In this document: positions 11,701 to 23,362 of the stretch, piece by piece | How positions within the stretch are numbered: the first letter of the stretch is position 1 | Layout of the letters: each line of letters starts with the position of its first letter | Assembly (NCBI GenBank): GCA_004794785.1 | Contig: SJOL01005532.1 | Span: 14,921-78,920 of the forward strand | Reading direction: 5' to 3' | Length of the DNA: 64,000 nucleotides | From: Opisthorchis felineus | Lineage: Eukaryota > Platyhelminthes > Trematoda > Opisthorchiida > Opisthorchiidae | Made by a program: the position numbers and the translations under genes | The notes under the pieces: generated by a model | Told to the model about the DNA's origin: nothing | Seen by the model: only the letters and a program-made list of their open reading frames with translations | The model's database searches: none

Positions 11701-12802
11701 ACGGGGTTCGATTTTTCGATGGCTCGTGTTCGGGTACTTTAAAAATTGCAATGGTCACTGGGTTTATCTAGTTGGAGCTTGCCATTAGAACATATACCGG
11801 TCTTCCATATATGGGAACGACAGGTTTTTTACGTCTTTGTTTCTGAGGCAACCTGTGTACAGATCATCAGGTTAGGCATGACAGCCAATTTGAAGTCGTC
11901 CATGTGGGGGAGGGGGGGGGAAGGCGAACCCGGTCGTCGAAAGGATAATTCGCTATCTTGTGTCTGAAGTCGAATCTACACTTGAGGCTTCTGGACTGTT
12001 TTAGCCTCAGTCCTTCTTCACAACCGAAAGACAGACTATCAGTCACTGTTACTAGCTAGTGTGCAAATTGCTGTATGTTAGTGCTTCGCATCTTAATCTG
12101 ATCGTACAAAGCGATCTATTTGAAAACACATGCCAGCAGTACTGATTTTCATTGCTGACTAACAGGAATTTCGAATTGAACTCAGCGGCATTCGTTTCGC
12201 GGCTAGTCGAAGTGACGAACAGAACAAATAAAGGTTGAGTCGCCTTTGGGTTACATAAAAGCTGTTCAAAACCTATGAGGTTCCGGCTGCCTTCTGTAGC
12301 TGAGACGGTCGTGATCCGCTCACACAAGCCTGAAGACCGCATGCGATTTCTATACATTTAATCACGTAAAAGGCAAATAGAAACATAGAAGTCTATAGCC
12401 ACTATTCACTGACGATAAATGGCAAAGTTCAAGTTCTGACCAATTTAGTTCCGCCCACAGCAAGACTCAACCTAACTCTGATGTATCTTACTCTCTCAAT
12501 AGACATTCAATCTTTACACGGTAATGCCACAGAGCAATTTAGACAAAGCAGCTATCGGGCTGTTATTACTTGGTGTTGCGTAATATGCGAAATTTTTCGA
12601 AGGTGCACTGACCATCGACCAATTTTCGTCATTTGTGATAAGTTATCTCGCATGGTTGGGCAAATTTTACCAATTCTGTAAGACGCACTTTTATTGCTTT
12701 CACCGAACTCGCGGCATTTTGATGACAATGGAATGCTGTGAAGTAGCTATTGAAACGAAAAACCCAAGTACATATAATCTGGACGAAGAAACGCGCTTAA
12801 GG
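8788..12802. other. no supported gene; poly-G tract inside
   Basis: AT-leaning sequence with frames of at most about 100 codons. The one of 101 codons at 12052-12357 (-) has an acceptor-like TCTTCAG at its start (about 12328) and runs to a stop. It could be a terminal exon but nothing else supports it. G5-A-G9 lies at 11906-11920 (+), a possible G-quadruplex-type run or a simple repeat. Confidence 0.4.
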
Positions 12803-12869
12803 ACTGACTCTAACCACCAACCTCAAGTTTTCCGGACAAGTATTCTAACAACTAAGCTATTGAGGACGC
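12803..12869 (-). repeat. tRNA-like SINE head, relic
   Basis: On the - strand the segment begins GCGTCCTCAATAGCTTAG, with A box TAGCTTAGTTG, and has a decayed B box (TGGTTAGAGTC). The start closely resembles the - strand head at 26442-26375, so the two appear to be one family. Confidence 0.5.
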
Positions 12870-13282
12870 TTGATTCCCCTGCATCTAAAATTTACGGCTA
12901 AGTTGTCATACCTATGTTTAATAGAATAATATTTGACATTTTTCAGGGCTGTTAGTAGGCCTCTTGTTTGGCTTCCACAGTGGACTAGACATTGATGTCG
13001 TCCGGACACTCAAATGGCATTGGGGGAAGTTGCTTGAAAGTGGAAGGGGATTTTTGTAGAGGTTTTCGCTTATGCTACAAGATCTACCGAATTGTCTTCA
13101 ACTACTTGAAGATTTACACTTACGCCATCTGGTATTAGGATGATGTCAATGTCCAGCCTACTGTGAAAGCCACACGAAGGGCCCACTAATGGCGCTGATA
13201 GACATCAAGTGTTATTCCAATAGACAGAGGTGTAGATGATAGGCTGTAAAGTTCAGACGCAAATTTGGTACGGACAGGAAGC

Positions 13283-13353
13283 CTCCTCAGTAGCTAAGCT
13301 GGTAGGGCATGCGTTCGGTAAGCGGAAGATAGCAGGATGGTTCTAACGGTACA
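13283..13353 (+). repeat. tRNA-like SINE head, relic
   Basis: GCCTCCTCAGTAGCTAAGCT with an A box (TAGCTAAGCTGG) is followed at tRNA spacing by a damaged B box (GGTTCTAACGG). It has no proper acceptor stem, so it is a SINE remnant and not a tRNA gene. Confidence 0.5.
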
Positions 13354-14689
13354 GTATTTAAATTGCGAATAACAAGCAACTGAAAGTGAAAGAAAACTCT
13401 GGCTCAACATCTAGTTAGCAGGATTTCAGATGTTTGGTACGGTAAGACACACGCATCACTTCTTTTTGGTATCAAGCGAAAGGAAAGCAAATAATGTAGT
13501 TTTGCTCCAAACACAAACAATTTATAGCTGCTCTCTAGTTTTGATTAAATGTTTCGCCTCTGGGCCAAGTGCCACATTAAAAATAATGATATTCCAATTG
13601 TCTCAGTGAATGGAAGTCGATCAAGTAATGTAGAATAGCAGCTACCAAGGTGATGGGCTAATAAATCTAGTTTTAAGAGAAGTATTTTGTAGGCTTTGAG
13701 TATTCTAAAAAACCACGTTTGCTCAACTCATCCTATTCAAAGTCAGTGGAGTAAAAGCACTAAAGAGGAAGGTTCTGGCGAATCCCCTGGTAGTCTCTAG
13801 ATGGACTGAAAACAGCAGGGGAACGCTTCTTTTGGAACTATAACCACAATTTCCGCTTCATCCAATTACGCAGCGTAAAGGCTTCCACGGGATGCGTTAA
13901 GAACAATATTCAAGATGTTGAAGTGTATTTTGTTGGTTGGTGACGCTACTCATAATGCTGATGAGAACAGGAATCATCTTACTGCTGTTCCAGAGTTCAT
14001 CGGCTAGACTAAGTTTCAGACACATGAAAACCATTATTTTTAACATTATGTTGGCTACCAGCAGACCAAATCGGATGTCTTCTCAGTGATAATCGCATGC
14101 GTATAACCGGAAACTGAGTACCATTTAAAATAACCAGATACTTTGAAAAGCACAGTTATTAAGGTTTTCCTACTCTTTTAAGAGGGCAACTAATCCAACT
14201 AGGCTGTTCACTGCACACTGTGACAAAGTAAGGCACACGTGTAAGTTGTGGCAGCTTGCGAGAAGAGATGTGACCAAGACTCTAGTACCCCAATCCGAAC
14301 GAGGGCCACATATAGAGCTGAGTTTCAAATGACCATTCGACTGAAATTTGGTCGGACCGAGAACAAGGCAGCCTTACGAATGTCTGCTCACATTTACCTT
14401 AAATATATCTAGCAGTAAAGCAGTCTTTTCGGAAGGAGCGATAAATTTAACCACTCGATCCACTTGATGTCAGGTTATGGGTAATAATTAGTAGGGTCCA
14501 AAGGGGCTGAGAAGGCATGATATTTTTGATTTTTTAAAGAAATCCAGAGGCTGAAGTGAATTTTAATCGTATATTCACAAGCGAAGATTTTTAACACAGT
14601 GAAAGGTGCAGGGTACCTAAAGAGAGTGGCCATATCATTTCCAAACGAGAGTTAAGGTAATAAAATCACGAATGATATAGGTAAAAATC
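13354..14689. other. no recognisable feature
   Basis: AT-leaning sequence with no open frame above 60 codons. No repeat was recognised. Confidence 0.45.
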
Positions 14690-15420
14690 AAAATAAAGCT
14701 TTGAAAAAAAGTCCGTTGACAAACATAAAAAGCCTTAGTTTACTGGCGTTTGTTGACGACATATTTGTTTTTACTAGTGTGGGTCGTCTTTGTCCGCTCT
14801 TATATGCCATGAATTCCATTGGTCCCGGTCTACGTGTCACATCTGAGGGTGAATCCGAGGGTAGCTTACCTTCTTGAACCTTATTTATATCCAAACAAGC
14901 CGATGGGTCACTACAACGTTCAAATTTTCGGAAGAAATCCTAAAGCTTTCAGCTCTCAGATAAATCGGACCAGCAGAACTTCTTGAAAAGAAGGTTTTGA
15001 GTGCATGACGACCTACAGGATTCACATTTCAATCAAAAGCACAAATTTCTAAATTCAGTCAGCATTGAAGGAGGACGTTCGTTTTTTCCACCTAAAGACG
15101 GCTGCATGACCAACGACATGAGACGAAGGTTAAATTTGGCCTTAAGAAGTGTCTACAAAACAGCCAAACTATTTTTACTGTTGATCAAAAAAAGAATTGT
15201 TCACCACAGGTGTGAAACTAGATTTTCTACTCGCTGTGCACCCTTTATGGTCCAAAAGTTCTCTTGCAGCTGAGAAGAAGTTTACACTGGCGGGACTAAA
15301 TACTCGCTCAGTACCGGGTGCGATCTCTAGGAATGTGAAATATCCTATTGATGGCCTTAAGCTGGTGCGGACTAACCAAAATCGCCTTGCCGGATAGTGA
15401 GTGGTCTATTCGGAAATGAG
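14690..15420 (+). mobile_element. Penelope-like retroelement 3' half, pseudogenic
   Basis: Penelope-like elements encode a reverse transcriptase fused to a C-terminal GIY-YIG endonuclease. Here the catalytic F-V-D-D-I-F-V motif lies at 14749-14769, followed in frame by the family's thumb-side blocks: A-M-N-S-I-G-P-G-L, G-S-L-P-S, S-K-Q-A-D-G-S-L and N-F-R-K-K-S. After a frame change the frame 15001-15273 gives H-K-F-L-N-S-V, then N-D-M-R-R-R-L and A-K-L-F-L-L-L. It leads into the endonuclease start, where V-Y-T-G-G-T-K-Y-S-L (about 15279-15308) matches the GIY-YIG signature YxGxT. Stops at about 14868-14870 and within the Cys-Ser-Cys-Gly equivalent (about 15271) show it is dead. The fingers and early palm are missing (5' truncation). 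Confidence 0.75.
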
Positions 15421-18400
15421 CGATGCGGACTGGAGAATATCTTCACCCGACCGGGTTTGCTAAAATAATTGCATATTACTTGGTAAAATTGAGTAGCAAA
15501 AAGACGCAACAAATGTTTGTTCGCGCCTTCGAGTCCTTGAACCGTGGTGATGGAAACTAATTTCCACTACCAGTCGCTCTGATCGTCTCAGTTCTGTTCC
15601 CAATTTGTCTACCTTTCATATATCTTTTACTGAATACGTCCTACAGAAGTGCACACACAATCTGTTCAACAGTCGCCTACAGGTGTGGAACCAGTGTGCA
15701 ATCAAAAGTTTTGCTCTGCACTGATTGGCATGAAACCACAGATTTTAAACGGGAACTTTGAGCAATGTAAAATTTATGGCATACGAGAATCGCGGAATAA
15801 AATGTTGGTAGACTTATCATCCGCTAATTTTCGCTGGTGACCAGAAAGGATTTTGACTGAACTCACAAGAATGTGGAAACAAGTGGAATCTTGACCAGCC
15901 GAACTAAGTCTCTGAATTGTGAGGTGGCGGAACTCCATAACCACGAACACCAGTCGAAAGTTACTCAGACAGCGCCGTTGAAATCGCAAGCTGATTAGTG
16001 TGGAGCCGGAACAACTTTTACTCGACAGAAGCGATACCGCGTTTTACATCAGAAATCACTAGAAAATATCCACCTGACATCACTTACACATCGTTATATG
16101 AATGTTTACTTTGCACTCTTCCCAACTAAAAACAGGGGAATACAATCAACCGTTTCGATGACGTATAACGGAAAATGTGCCGATTAATAATGCAACCAGC
16201 AAAAGTATTCACTTGTTATACGAATTCAAGTAGGAAACGCTGGCTTATCTAATGTACTACACCCAGTCTATGTATCGGGAAAATCTGTTATCATAATTTC
16301 AGTTAAGTAGAAAGCCACTAACCACTTCAACCAAAGACCTCCCATGGACAAAGACGACTCACGGGAATAGCTCGACTAGTGGGATGGCAAGGTCTCTATC
16401 GTCTGTAATACCAATAATAATATGCGCGCCTCAAATTTTGGCGATAATAATCCGACGACAAAATGAACTGGTGGAGTAATAATATGGCCCTGTGGAATAA
16501 CAAATATCCTCATATACAGACCACCTCCATCACCCACGAAGAAGGTCACGATGGTAAATGGTAATAAAACTCCGTCAGAAAGCCACCAACTTACAAATGT
16601 CTGCTGGAATTTCAACAAAAATTCTTGCTTGGATCCACACTTGTAAGTGTAGTTAATGGAAAAATCTTCACCCTATTATAAGTGCTCTGTCTAGTAGCGA
16701 GGCTGTTTATAGCTGCTTCAGGTCTACGGAAGTACATTAAATTTTTTTCGGGCAATGCCACCAATATGCATGCCATAGCATCTTCACGTTGTATTCTAGT
16801 TCAAGTATCTGTGTTGTAGCAGTCCCACGAGGCTGTAGAATTTTGTCTGCCAATCAATGGGGTAACCTACCATCGAAAGTCCACTGTTTGGTCAGTGAGT
16901 ATTAGTTCATTAGTGATGTCCTCCTAAACGAGACCAATTTAACCAACAAACAATTTTTGGTCAATTCGTCGAAGTAGCATCTCTCTAGACAAATGCACAA
17001 CTGTGTCCTTCCGAAGAGACAGATGTATGTAAGGCATTAGTTCAGTGATTAATCATTTTAAATGGTCTTCGGAGAATGAGAATTTATATTAAAATTGTTC
17101 TAGCTGCTGAGCTTCATCAGGTGTGGTCTGTTTTGATATACTGTCTCACTGAGGGGAGATAATACCATACAAAAGACCCAAAACAGTCCAACCCCAAGTA
17201 GTCTGTTCTGGAATGCATTCTTTACTGAAGGGAGATAGCCTTCTCAACCTAGTAATCCCTCATTTTTGGAGCCTGTTTTTGAGGTCTTGGTGTAGTGTTT
17301 GCGGTTCAGAACTTTAGGGTTCGGAAAACTTAACCACATTAAAAGTAAGTTTGCATGTACTATGAGTCACTAGATGTCTACTTTGTGTCTTAGTATAGAG
17401 AAAAGCAAAACACAAGTTTTGTATCCTAGTCTATGTCGCTTGGACACTTGGACTGGGATATTTGAGAGTGGTGGCGCAAACGGTATTAGATGGAAGCCAA
17501 ATTTTGCGGAAACGGAGTGAAGTGCTCTTACGTGAATGGGTGGTGGTCTATATTGGGGGGAGATTATCGGGGGACTACCGTATATTGCTGACTGCTGATG
17601 TTGTAGTGCTTTGTATTTCAAATTGCTTGTTTTTGGTAACGACGGAAGTATATGGATGCCAAAAGTTATGACACAAAGTTATGCACAATGACGAGGGTAT
17701 TAAAGAATTTCATTTCTTAACTTGGCATTTCCACATAACTCTTGCTTTAGAGTAGGCTGGTTTGTACGTATTGAATTGCACTGTCGATGGTCCTAGCTCG
17801 TTTTTAAACTTATAACGGTGGTTAAGCAAGCAAAATATTTTTTTTCAGGATTTTTGCAGTTCTGAAAGCCTCCAAAAAGCCCTATCAAAGGAATGAAAAC
17901 ATCACGAAAGCTTAGACAACTTCTTCAGATTTGAGTCCAATGTCATACTTTATGTTTGTATTAAGTAGATATCATTTAAAATTACGCTTTTTAGACTTTT
18001 AAGGGTGGCCATTTTTGCGCTTTAGGTAGGTCGGCATTTGTGGCGAAAATTACTTCTGTTCTGTTCATTGTGAACAGAATAGGGGGGCGTGGGTGAAGAG
18101 GATAAGTTATCTGAGTAAGTTTATCATAATGACAGCGTTTGATACAAGCGCATTTCTATCGACGGATTAGTTAATTACTGACAATCGGAGCAAAAGAAGC
18201 AAATATAGTAGTGCAAACAAGCAGGTGAGTGCTGTTTAAAAGGCATTTCCATATTCCATATGTGCACACGCCTAGTCACTGTTTCTTACTAAGAGGCTGC
18301 GGCTAGATAGACCCGCTTATCGAAACAGTTGATTACATTGCCTTTTTTACAACGAGTGATATTCTACCGTCACCTTGTTTGAGGACAGGATAAAATACCC

Positions 18401-19667
18401 TGTCGTATTTAGATTTGCATGAGATTGCCGAAGATTTCTGATACCTGTTTTTCCAAACTACTGAAACCATTTCAGTACTGATTAGTTTTTCAGAAGCACT
18501 AGAAGCTGATGCGTGCGATGCTCTATCCCAGATTTCAGCATTTAGGAAGCAGCGCTCCCCTTAAATATTTTTAATATTTTCCAGTTTACACGTGCATTTT
18601 CAACCTGGTGCACTCCTAGAATTCTTCGGATTTTGTATGTATGCCAGCTGTATGACTGAAGAAAATTTCACATGAATGGCAGCATACTTGACCAAGTAAT
18701 CGGGCCGCGGTTACCCGAAATATACACGACTTCAATTTGCGCAGTAGAATAAAGTTGTACTACGCGGGGGGCATTTATGCTGATAAATCACTTGATAGCT
18801 GGATTTACTCATCTTTCTCTTCATTCGTCAAACTGGCGCATGCTCTTTTTTCTGTTGAATAACTTTTAGTTTGGTTCGTTTATCCAGGGAAACATGGGCA
18901 CTGGAGCTGTATCGACACATACTGGTGGTTATGTGAGACAATCTATCTTTGTGCCACGGGACGAGATCGGGTTGAAGCTGTTTGCTGTGATGTAAGATAA
19001 ACGGCGAACGAAAATCTCTCGGGTAAAGTTGGTGACTTGTTGTAGCTGACACGTAACTCTTTCTAAGTATACGTCACTACCGTAGAACCTGACCGGCTCA
19101 GATGAGTATGGTTTCCAATGTTATTCTGGACAACCACTATTGGGCAAAGTGTTCTGACTGCTTCCAAAGTGAGAATCCTATGTGTTCCGGAATCTCGATA
19201 CTTCACCAGATTTCTTAATGGAATGGCATCTAACTACTTAGCTTTGCGCTGAACGATCACTACGGGAATAGGTTAGAACCAATTTATTTCAGTTCGTTTG
19301 AATTCTGAGGGTGGGCACCCTGAAACTTTCATGGTAAGTTTTGGGATAAGGTAATAAAAATATCGCTCATGTAACTATATTGGATAAAACACTACTTGAT
19401 ATCCGGTGTTTATGTGCCAAGCCTCAAACTGATTATTTACAAACCAGCGTGCCCATCGCTGCATTGCTAGTTTTCCGGAAAATTTTTACACAAAAAATGA
19501 TTGAAGGTTCATAGTACATGGAAGCATTAAGTACTTATTGAATCGAAAAAGGCTGGGTTTTTGTGCTAAGTTAATCAGACAGACAAATAAATAGCTCCCG
19601 TGGTGATATGTTAGTAAAATACCGAACACATCCGTGGATCACAACGTCATTTGGAAATTGACTGAAA
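15421..19667. other. no supported gene
   Basis: Short frames only. On the - strand 17602-17540 gives a proline-rich read ending at a CAC|GTAAGA donor-like site, with a weak acceptor. It is not enough to call. A TTCTGTTC/GAACAGAA hairpin lies at 18059-18079. The rest shows nothing I recognise. Confidence 0.4.
18059..18079. repeat. 8-bp inverted repeat (hairpin)
   Basis: TTCTGTTC (18059-18066) pairs with GAACAGAA (18072-18079) around a 5-nt loop. No associated element is visible. Confidence 0.6.
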
Positions 19668-20140
19668 TTGGTAGAAATTACTGATCCTCAGGATAGGCAC
19701 GAGTTGCATGTCCTTTACCATGGAGGGCTCAAAGCCTCGGACATTTGCCATGATAGGAAAGCAATTTACGGTAGGCCACTGGCGCGAGATGTACGCGCTC
19801 GGGCTTTTACGTCTGGATACGTAAACGTTACGAGCCTGAGCAGCTGGGTTGTTTGGCCCGAAGACGGTTTTTTCGACAGACTGATCGGCATCCGCGGTTC
19901 CGGCTGACTGGGAACTCCAGATATTAAGGTGTATATAGATGGCTGGCATTCATTTTCGGACTGACCTGTCAAATCGGACTGTGTCAACGAACCATCACGC
20001 AAAAAGGCTAGAGCCGCAACAGGTTTGCGCAGAGCCGCATATGCACCTGGGTTCACTCCATATGACGTACACCCGAAGGAATAAGACAGACCGACGATCT
20101 GACGGACGGACAGAAAGACAGACCTACAGACAAGTGAACG
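19668..20140. repeat. GC-rich unclassified block
   Basis: This stretch is visibly richer in G+C than its flanks and is open in several frames on both strands, including 142 codons on - through the neighbouring microsatellite. Openness on both strands fits GC enrichment rather than coding. It ends directly at the microsatellite cluster. I suspect a repeat of unknown family. Confidence 0.4.
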
Positions 20141-20141
20141 G

Positions 20142-20336
20142 ATATATATATATATATATATATATATGGATCGACAGATAGCCAAGCTAGACACCCAGAT
20201 AGCTAGATAGCCAGACAGCCAGATAGCCAGGCAAATAGATAGATAGATAGATGGGTAGGTAGTTAGGTAGACAATTAGATGTATTGACGGAAATTTAGAT
20301 AGACATATAATTACCTATATATATATACATATATAG
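20142..20336. repeat. microsatellite cluster: (TA)13, GATA-type, (TA)n
   Basis: A pure (TA)13 run at 20142-20167 is followed by degenerate GATA/GATAGCCA/GTAG tetranucleotide units (about 20168-20280). A second TA tract lies at 20314-20336. The part just upstream (20085-20135) is GACA/GACG-rich and continues the pattern. Confidence 0.9.
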
Positions 20337-21119
20337 TCAGGTATACATTTCGGACCTTTGTCTTGCGACGGTTATCCTCACGAATTCGGGGTTTTCGCTC
20401 GTTTTACTCTGATTCCTGTGAATGTAATATGGAAAACGTAGTCTGCAATAGAAATTTAACAGGACATTTCCCTCCGGTGTGGCATGACGCAATTCGTTCG
20501 TGAGGTGTGCATGGATGTATAAAGATTCTGTCAGCTAGCTGCAAGAAGCTTTCGGAAGTAGATATCGTTAGAGATCCATCAAACCAAATACGTTCAAATA
20601 AAGAATGGCAAAACGCATATCCTAGCAAGCAGTAAAAGTGCTACTAAACGGTGGAAGCGATGACTATACCAGCGTACATATGGCTGGTGACAGTCAGCAG
20701 ATTCTGTTTAGAGTTAAGTGGGAGCTCCTATAATCAAATGAGACATAGGAGAAAGAACACCTCTCGTTTACAATATCTTTCTGGGAATAACTTTAATTTG
20801 CCTGAACATTCCCAGTTTTACCATGGTGATGAACATTAGTATCTTCAAGATCCTCTCCCCAGGCCAGTACACACCTAATGATTACAGCAAGGATATTGGT
20901 TGTTGAATTAAAATGACTAAGAGAGAGGCGAGTTGTCAGTGAAACACAGGTACTGTTTGACTGGATGGTGCAAGCAATCCAAAGGCTGTTGAGAAATTCG
21001 GTTGGTCGGTACGTCTCATACGATAGACGCGGACCCAAAGTTCATACGAACTATTTTTGACTATTTTAATAGAGAATTCGTTGTGTGAGTGAAGCCAGTT
21101 TATACTGACAGGATGAGAA
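20337..21119. other. no recognisable gene
   Basis: Frames of 60-80 codons on both strands. The part from about 20940 is probably the 3' body of the antisense SINE at 21120-21260. Confidence 0.35.
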
Positions 21120-21260
21120 GCGCTGTATAGCTGTATTTTCCCATTGTGAATCGTCGGCGTTGTCCATATCACGAATCACCAGGGCTATTCGAACCCGCAA
21201 CCTCCAGGCTAGTACCGCCTTTTGCAATGCGACTACTCGGGCTGTAGTGAAGCAAAGCCG
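21120..21260 (-). repeat. tRNA-derived SINE, antisense
   Basis: On the - strand a near-intact B box (GGGTTCGAATAGCC, 21196-21183) follows the tRNA-like TAGTCGCATTGC (about 21235-21224). The body reads GTGATTCGTGATATGGACAA and on toward lower coordinates. The pattern is a tRNA-headed repeat. It opens a spurious 128-codon frame (21066-21452) on the same strand that should not be taken as a gene. Confidence 0.6.
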
Positions 21261-22815
21261 CTGTATCAAAACTGACAGCCTCTGAGGTGGCATGTTGATA
21301 ATATGAGACCAATAGCTTAGATTGTTTACTTTGCTGTTGTCGATGACGTTCAAACAAACTTGAGCTTTTGACCGGAACAGTGATTTCACTAGTTTTCCGT
21401 CAGTGGAGGTGATCACGTAATCTCTTAACAAGTTGGGTGTCTTGAACCCCACATACTGATGGAAAACAAAAGAAGAATGAATTTTGACTAGAAACTGGCA
21501 TTAGGTTTATGAGGTCTAATTCGAGCAGGGGGTTGGATGTGCACAAAGAACGTGAAGTTGCAGCCGGAAACATGCGTTGTAGGGATTGAAGAAAGCGGAG
21601 ATGTACTGTGTCCGCCAACAGATCCCGGTTATACTGTAGACGGTTGTTACAGATAGTCGTCTAAGATGTTTAGATATTCTTGGCTAAAAACCTCTCTGGA
21701 TAACCGTTAGTTTTGAGCACGTTAGCAATATGCTTCAGTTTGGAGTTCAATGTATTCGATGGGAATATTGGTTTTATTGAGCTATTTAAAGTGTAAACCA
21801 GAGTTCGGTTTTACACCAGTGTCATAAAACTACGAAAGTTTGTATACTGCCTTATTCTTATAGGCTCTCGTAGACAGATTTATGAACCGAACCTATGGAA
21901 AGCCTGGCTAATTTAATGTGCAAGATGTGGATTGAGTCATCATTTTCGGTTCCAAAGGTAAGCCGAATGAATGGGTGCGTCTGTTTAAAATTTTTTAGGA
22001 GATTGTCTATTTCGTAGCTGCTTGGTACACGCATAAAATTATCAACTGAGTGCCGCCGATAAAATTGATTACGTCTAATCCCACCAAGTCGGTCAAGTTC
22101 AAGTTTCCCAATAGAAAATGTCACAAGACAGGCGATCAAGGGGGGAAGCACATTGGGGCAACGTCGATAAGTCGGCAAGATGTGGAGTTAAATGGGACTT
22201 GTACGTTAAAGTTATAGTGGGGGCTTAGAGTGTGGAATTTGATGAATCATTATAATCATAGATAAAGTTTTTGGCCTCTATGAGTGAGATGTGGTAAGAA
22301 GGAGGTGATGTCAAAGAAGTAGATTAATATGGAACTAAAATCTCTGTTTTGTCTGCTCAAAAAATAACAGAAACTTAGTCTGGGAGACTGCATTGGCATA
22401 GGTGTTGGCGTGCGGGCTCTGAAATCTCAAGTAACTATTGAGTAGTTTCGTGATATGGGGAAGTGCACAAATCCAAAGTGGATTTCAATGAGGCATCTTT
22501 CTTATGAACTGGCAGGCCGGTTTCAGAAGTTGAAATAAGACTTCAGGAAGTAAACATCTGCTTCACCCGGAGTTTTACATGTTAGTAATACTTCAGTTAC
22601 CTGGGTCTACTCCTTTGTCGGCACTTTGCTAAAGTTTAAAGTATCAGTGGATATCTACATCATCTCTATAAGGTAATTCCGCTAGTATATTAGAACCGTT
22701 CCCGCTCTTTTGTCACGTTTTGTCATTCGCGGAGCTGTCAGTGCGTCTAGATGTTTCATAGAGACGGAATATTCTGCAGCATCTTAGCGTGATTGTACTG
22801 TTAGCGGAAATTTAC
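21261..22815. other. no recognisable gene
   Basis: No motif-bearing frame. The 106-codon frame at 21858-22178 (-) has no splice or domain support. Confidence 0.4.
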
Positions 22816-22913
22816 TCAATCGGATTCGAGGCGGTCTGAGTTGGCCGTTGAGTTTGGGGACAAATCATCCTCACTCTGATCACACAGGCTCTCAAATTGT
22901 ACTCCAGTCTCTG
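22816..22913 (-). CDS. candidate terminal exon, acidic C-terminus, unknown
   Basis: On the - strand an acceptor-like AACAAG precedes 22913. From there 31 codons run to a TGA at 22818-22816. The read is acidic and Ser/Asp-rich (D-Q-S-E-D-D-L-S-P-N and S-D-R-L-E-S-D before the stop), like a disordered protein tail. The exon would start after one base of a split codon. The pyrimidine tract is weak and no AATAAA follows within 100 bp. A strong internal donor (AGA|GTGAGG) offers another structure. I recognise no protein. A chance frame is quite possible. Confidence 0.2.
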
Positions 22914-23298
22914 CTTGTTGTCATTGCGATGTGGCAAGTAGGATCTTGGCACTAGCGATAAAACCTTTAGATAATGTTTCATCGCGAACAAAACTGGAAC
23001 AAATGTGCATATACCATTGTGGGTTTTCGAAGACTTTGACTCACGGCTTTTCCTCACTCAGTGCTTTGTTCAGCTTGGGCGTTTGCTTTTTGGGCAGTTT
23101 TGTAGCACTCCTTTCTAGCAAAATATCTAAACTCCTGACATAATCATCTTAAAGATGTCCGTACAACTTCTAGCCTTTAGTTGGCCAAATTCAACTCAGG
23201 TCAACTAGGGGAGGGCAGAGGTTCACCAGATGAAGTTTCAAATAGTAGAAGATCCAATGTTAACGATACAGAAGACCAAAGGGCAAGATTATCAGCCA

Positions 23299-23362
23299 GG
23301 GTTATCCAGTGGGTAAAGTAGCGACTACTATTTTGACGGCCTGGGTTCGATCCCAGTACGCA
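23299..23362 (+). repeat. tRNA-like SINE head
   Basis: GGTTATCCAGTGGGTAAAGT (A-box region) and a perfect B box (GGGTTCGATCCCA, 23343-23355) sit at tRNA spacing. The flanks do not pair as an acceptor stem, so it is a SINE relic. Confidence 0.55.

Noticed and set aside
19766..20194. 142-codon - strand frame
   Set aside because: It starts inside a (TA)n microsatellite, giving an alternating Tyr-Ile run, and the same stretch is open on + as well. GC enrichment explains it better than coding.
21066..21452. 128-codon - strand frame
   Set aside because: Its centre is the tRNA-headed repeat with a B box, so it is a spurious translation of a SINE.
23299..23362. Functional tRNA gene
   Set aside because: A and B boxes are present but the ends do not form an acceptor stem and the anticodon arm is poor. 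The same reasoning applies to all the other tRNA-like heads listed.
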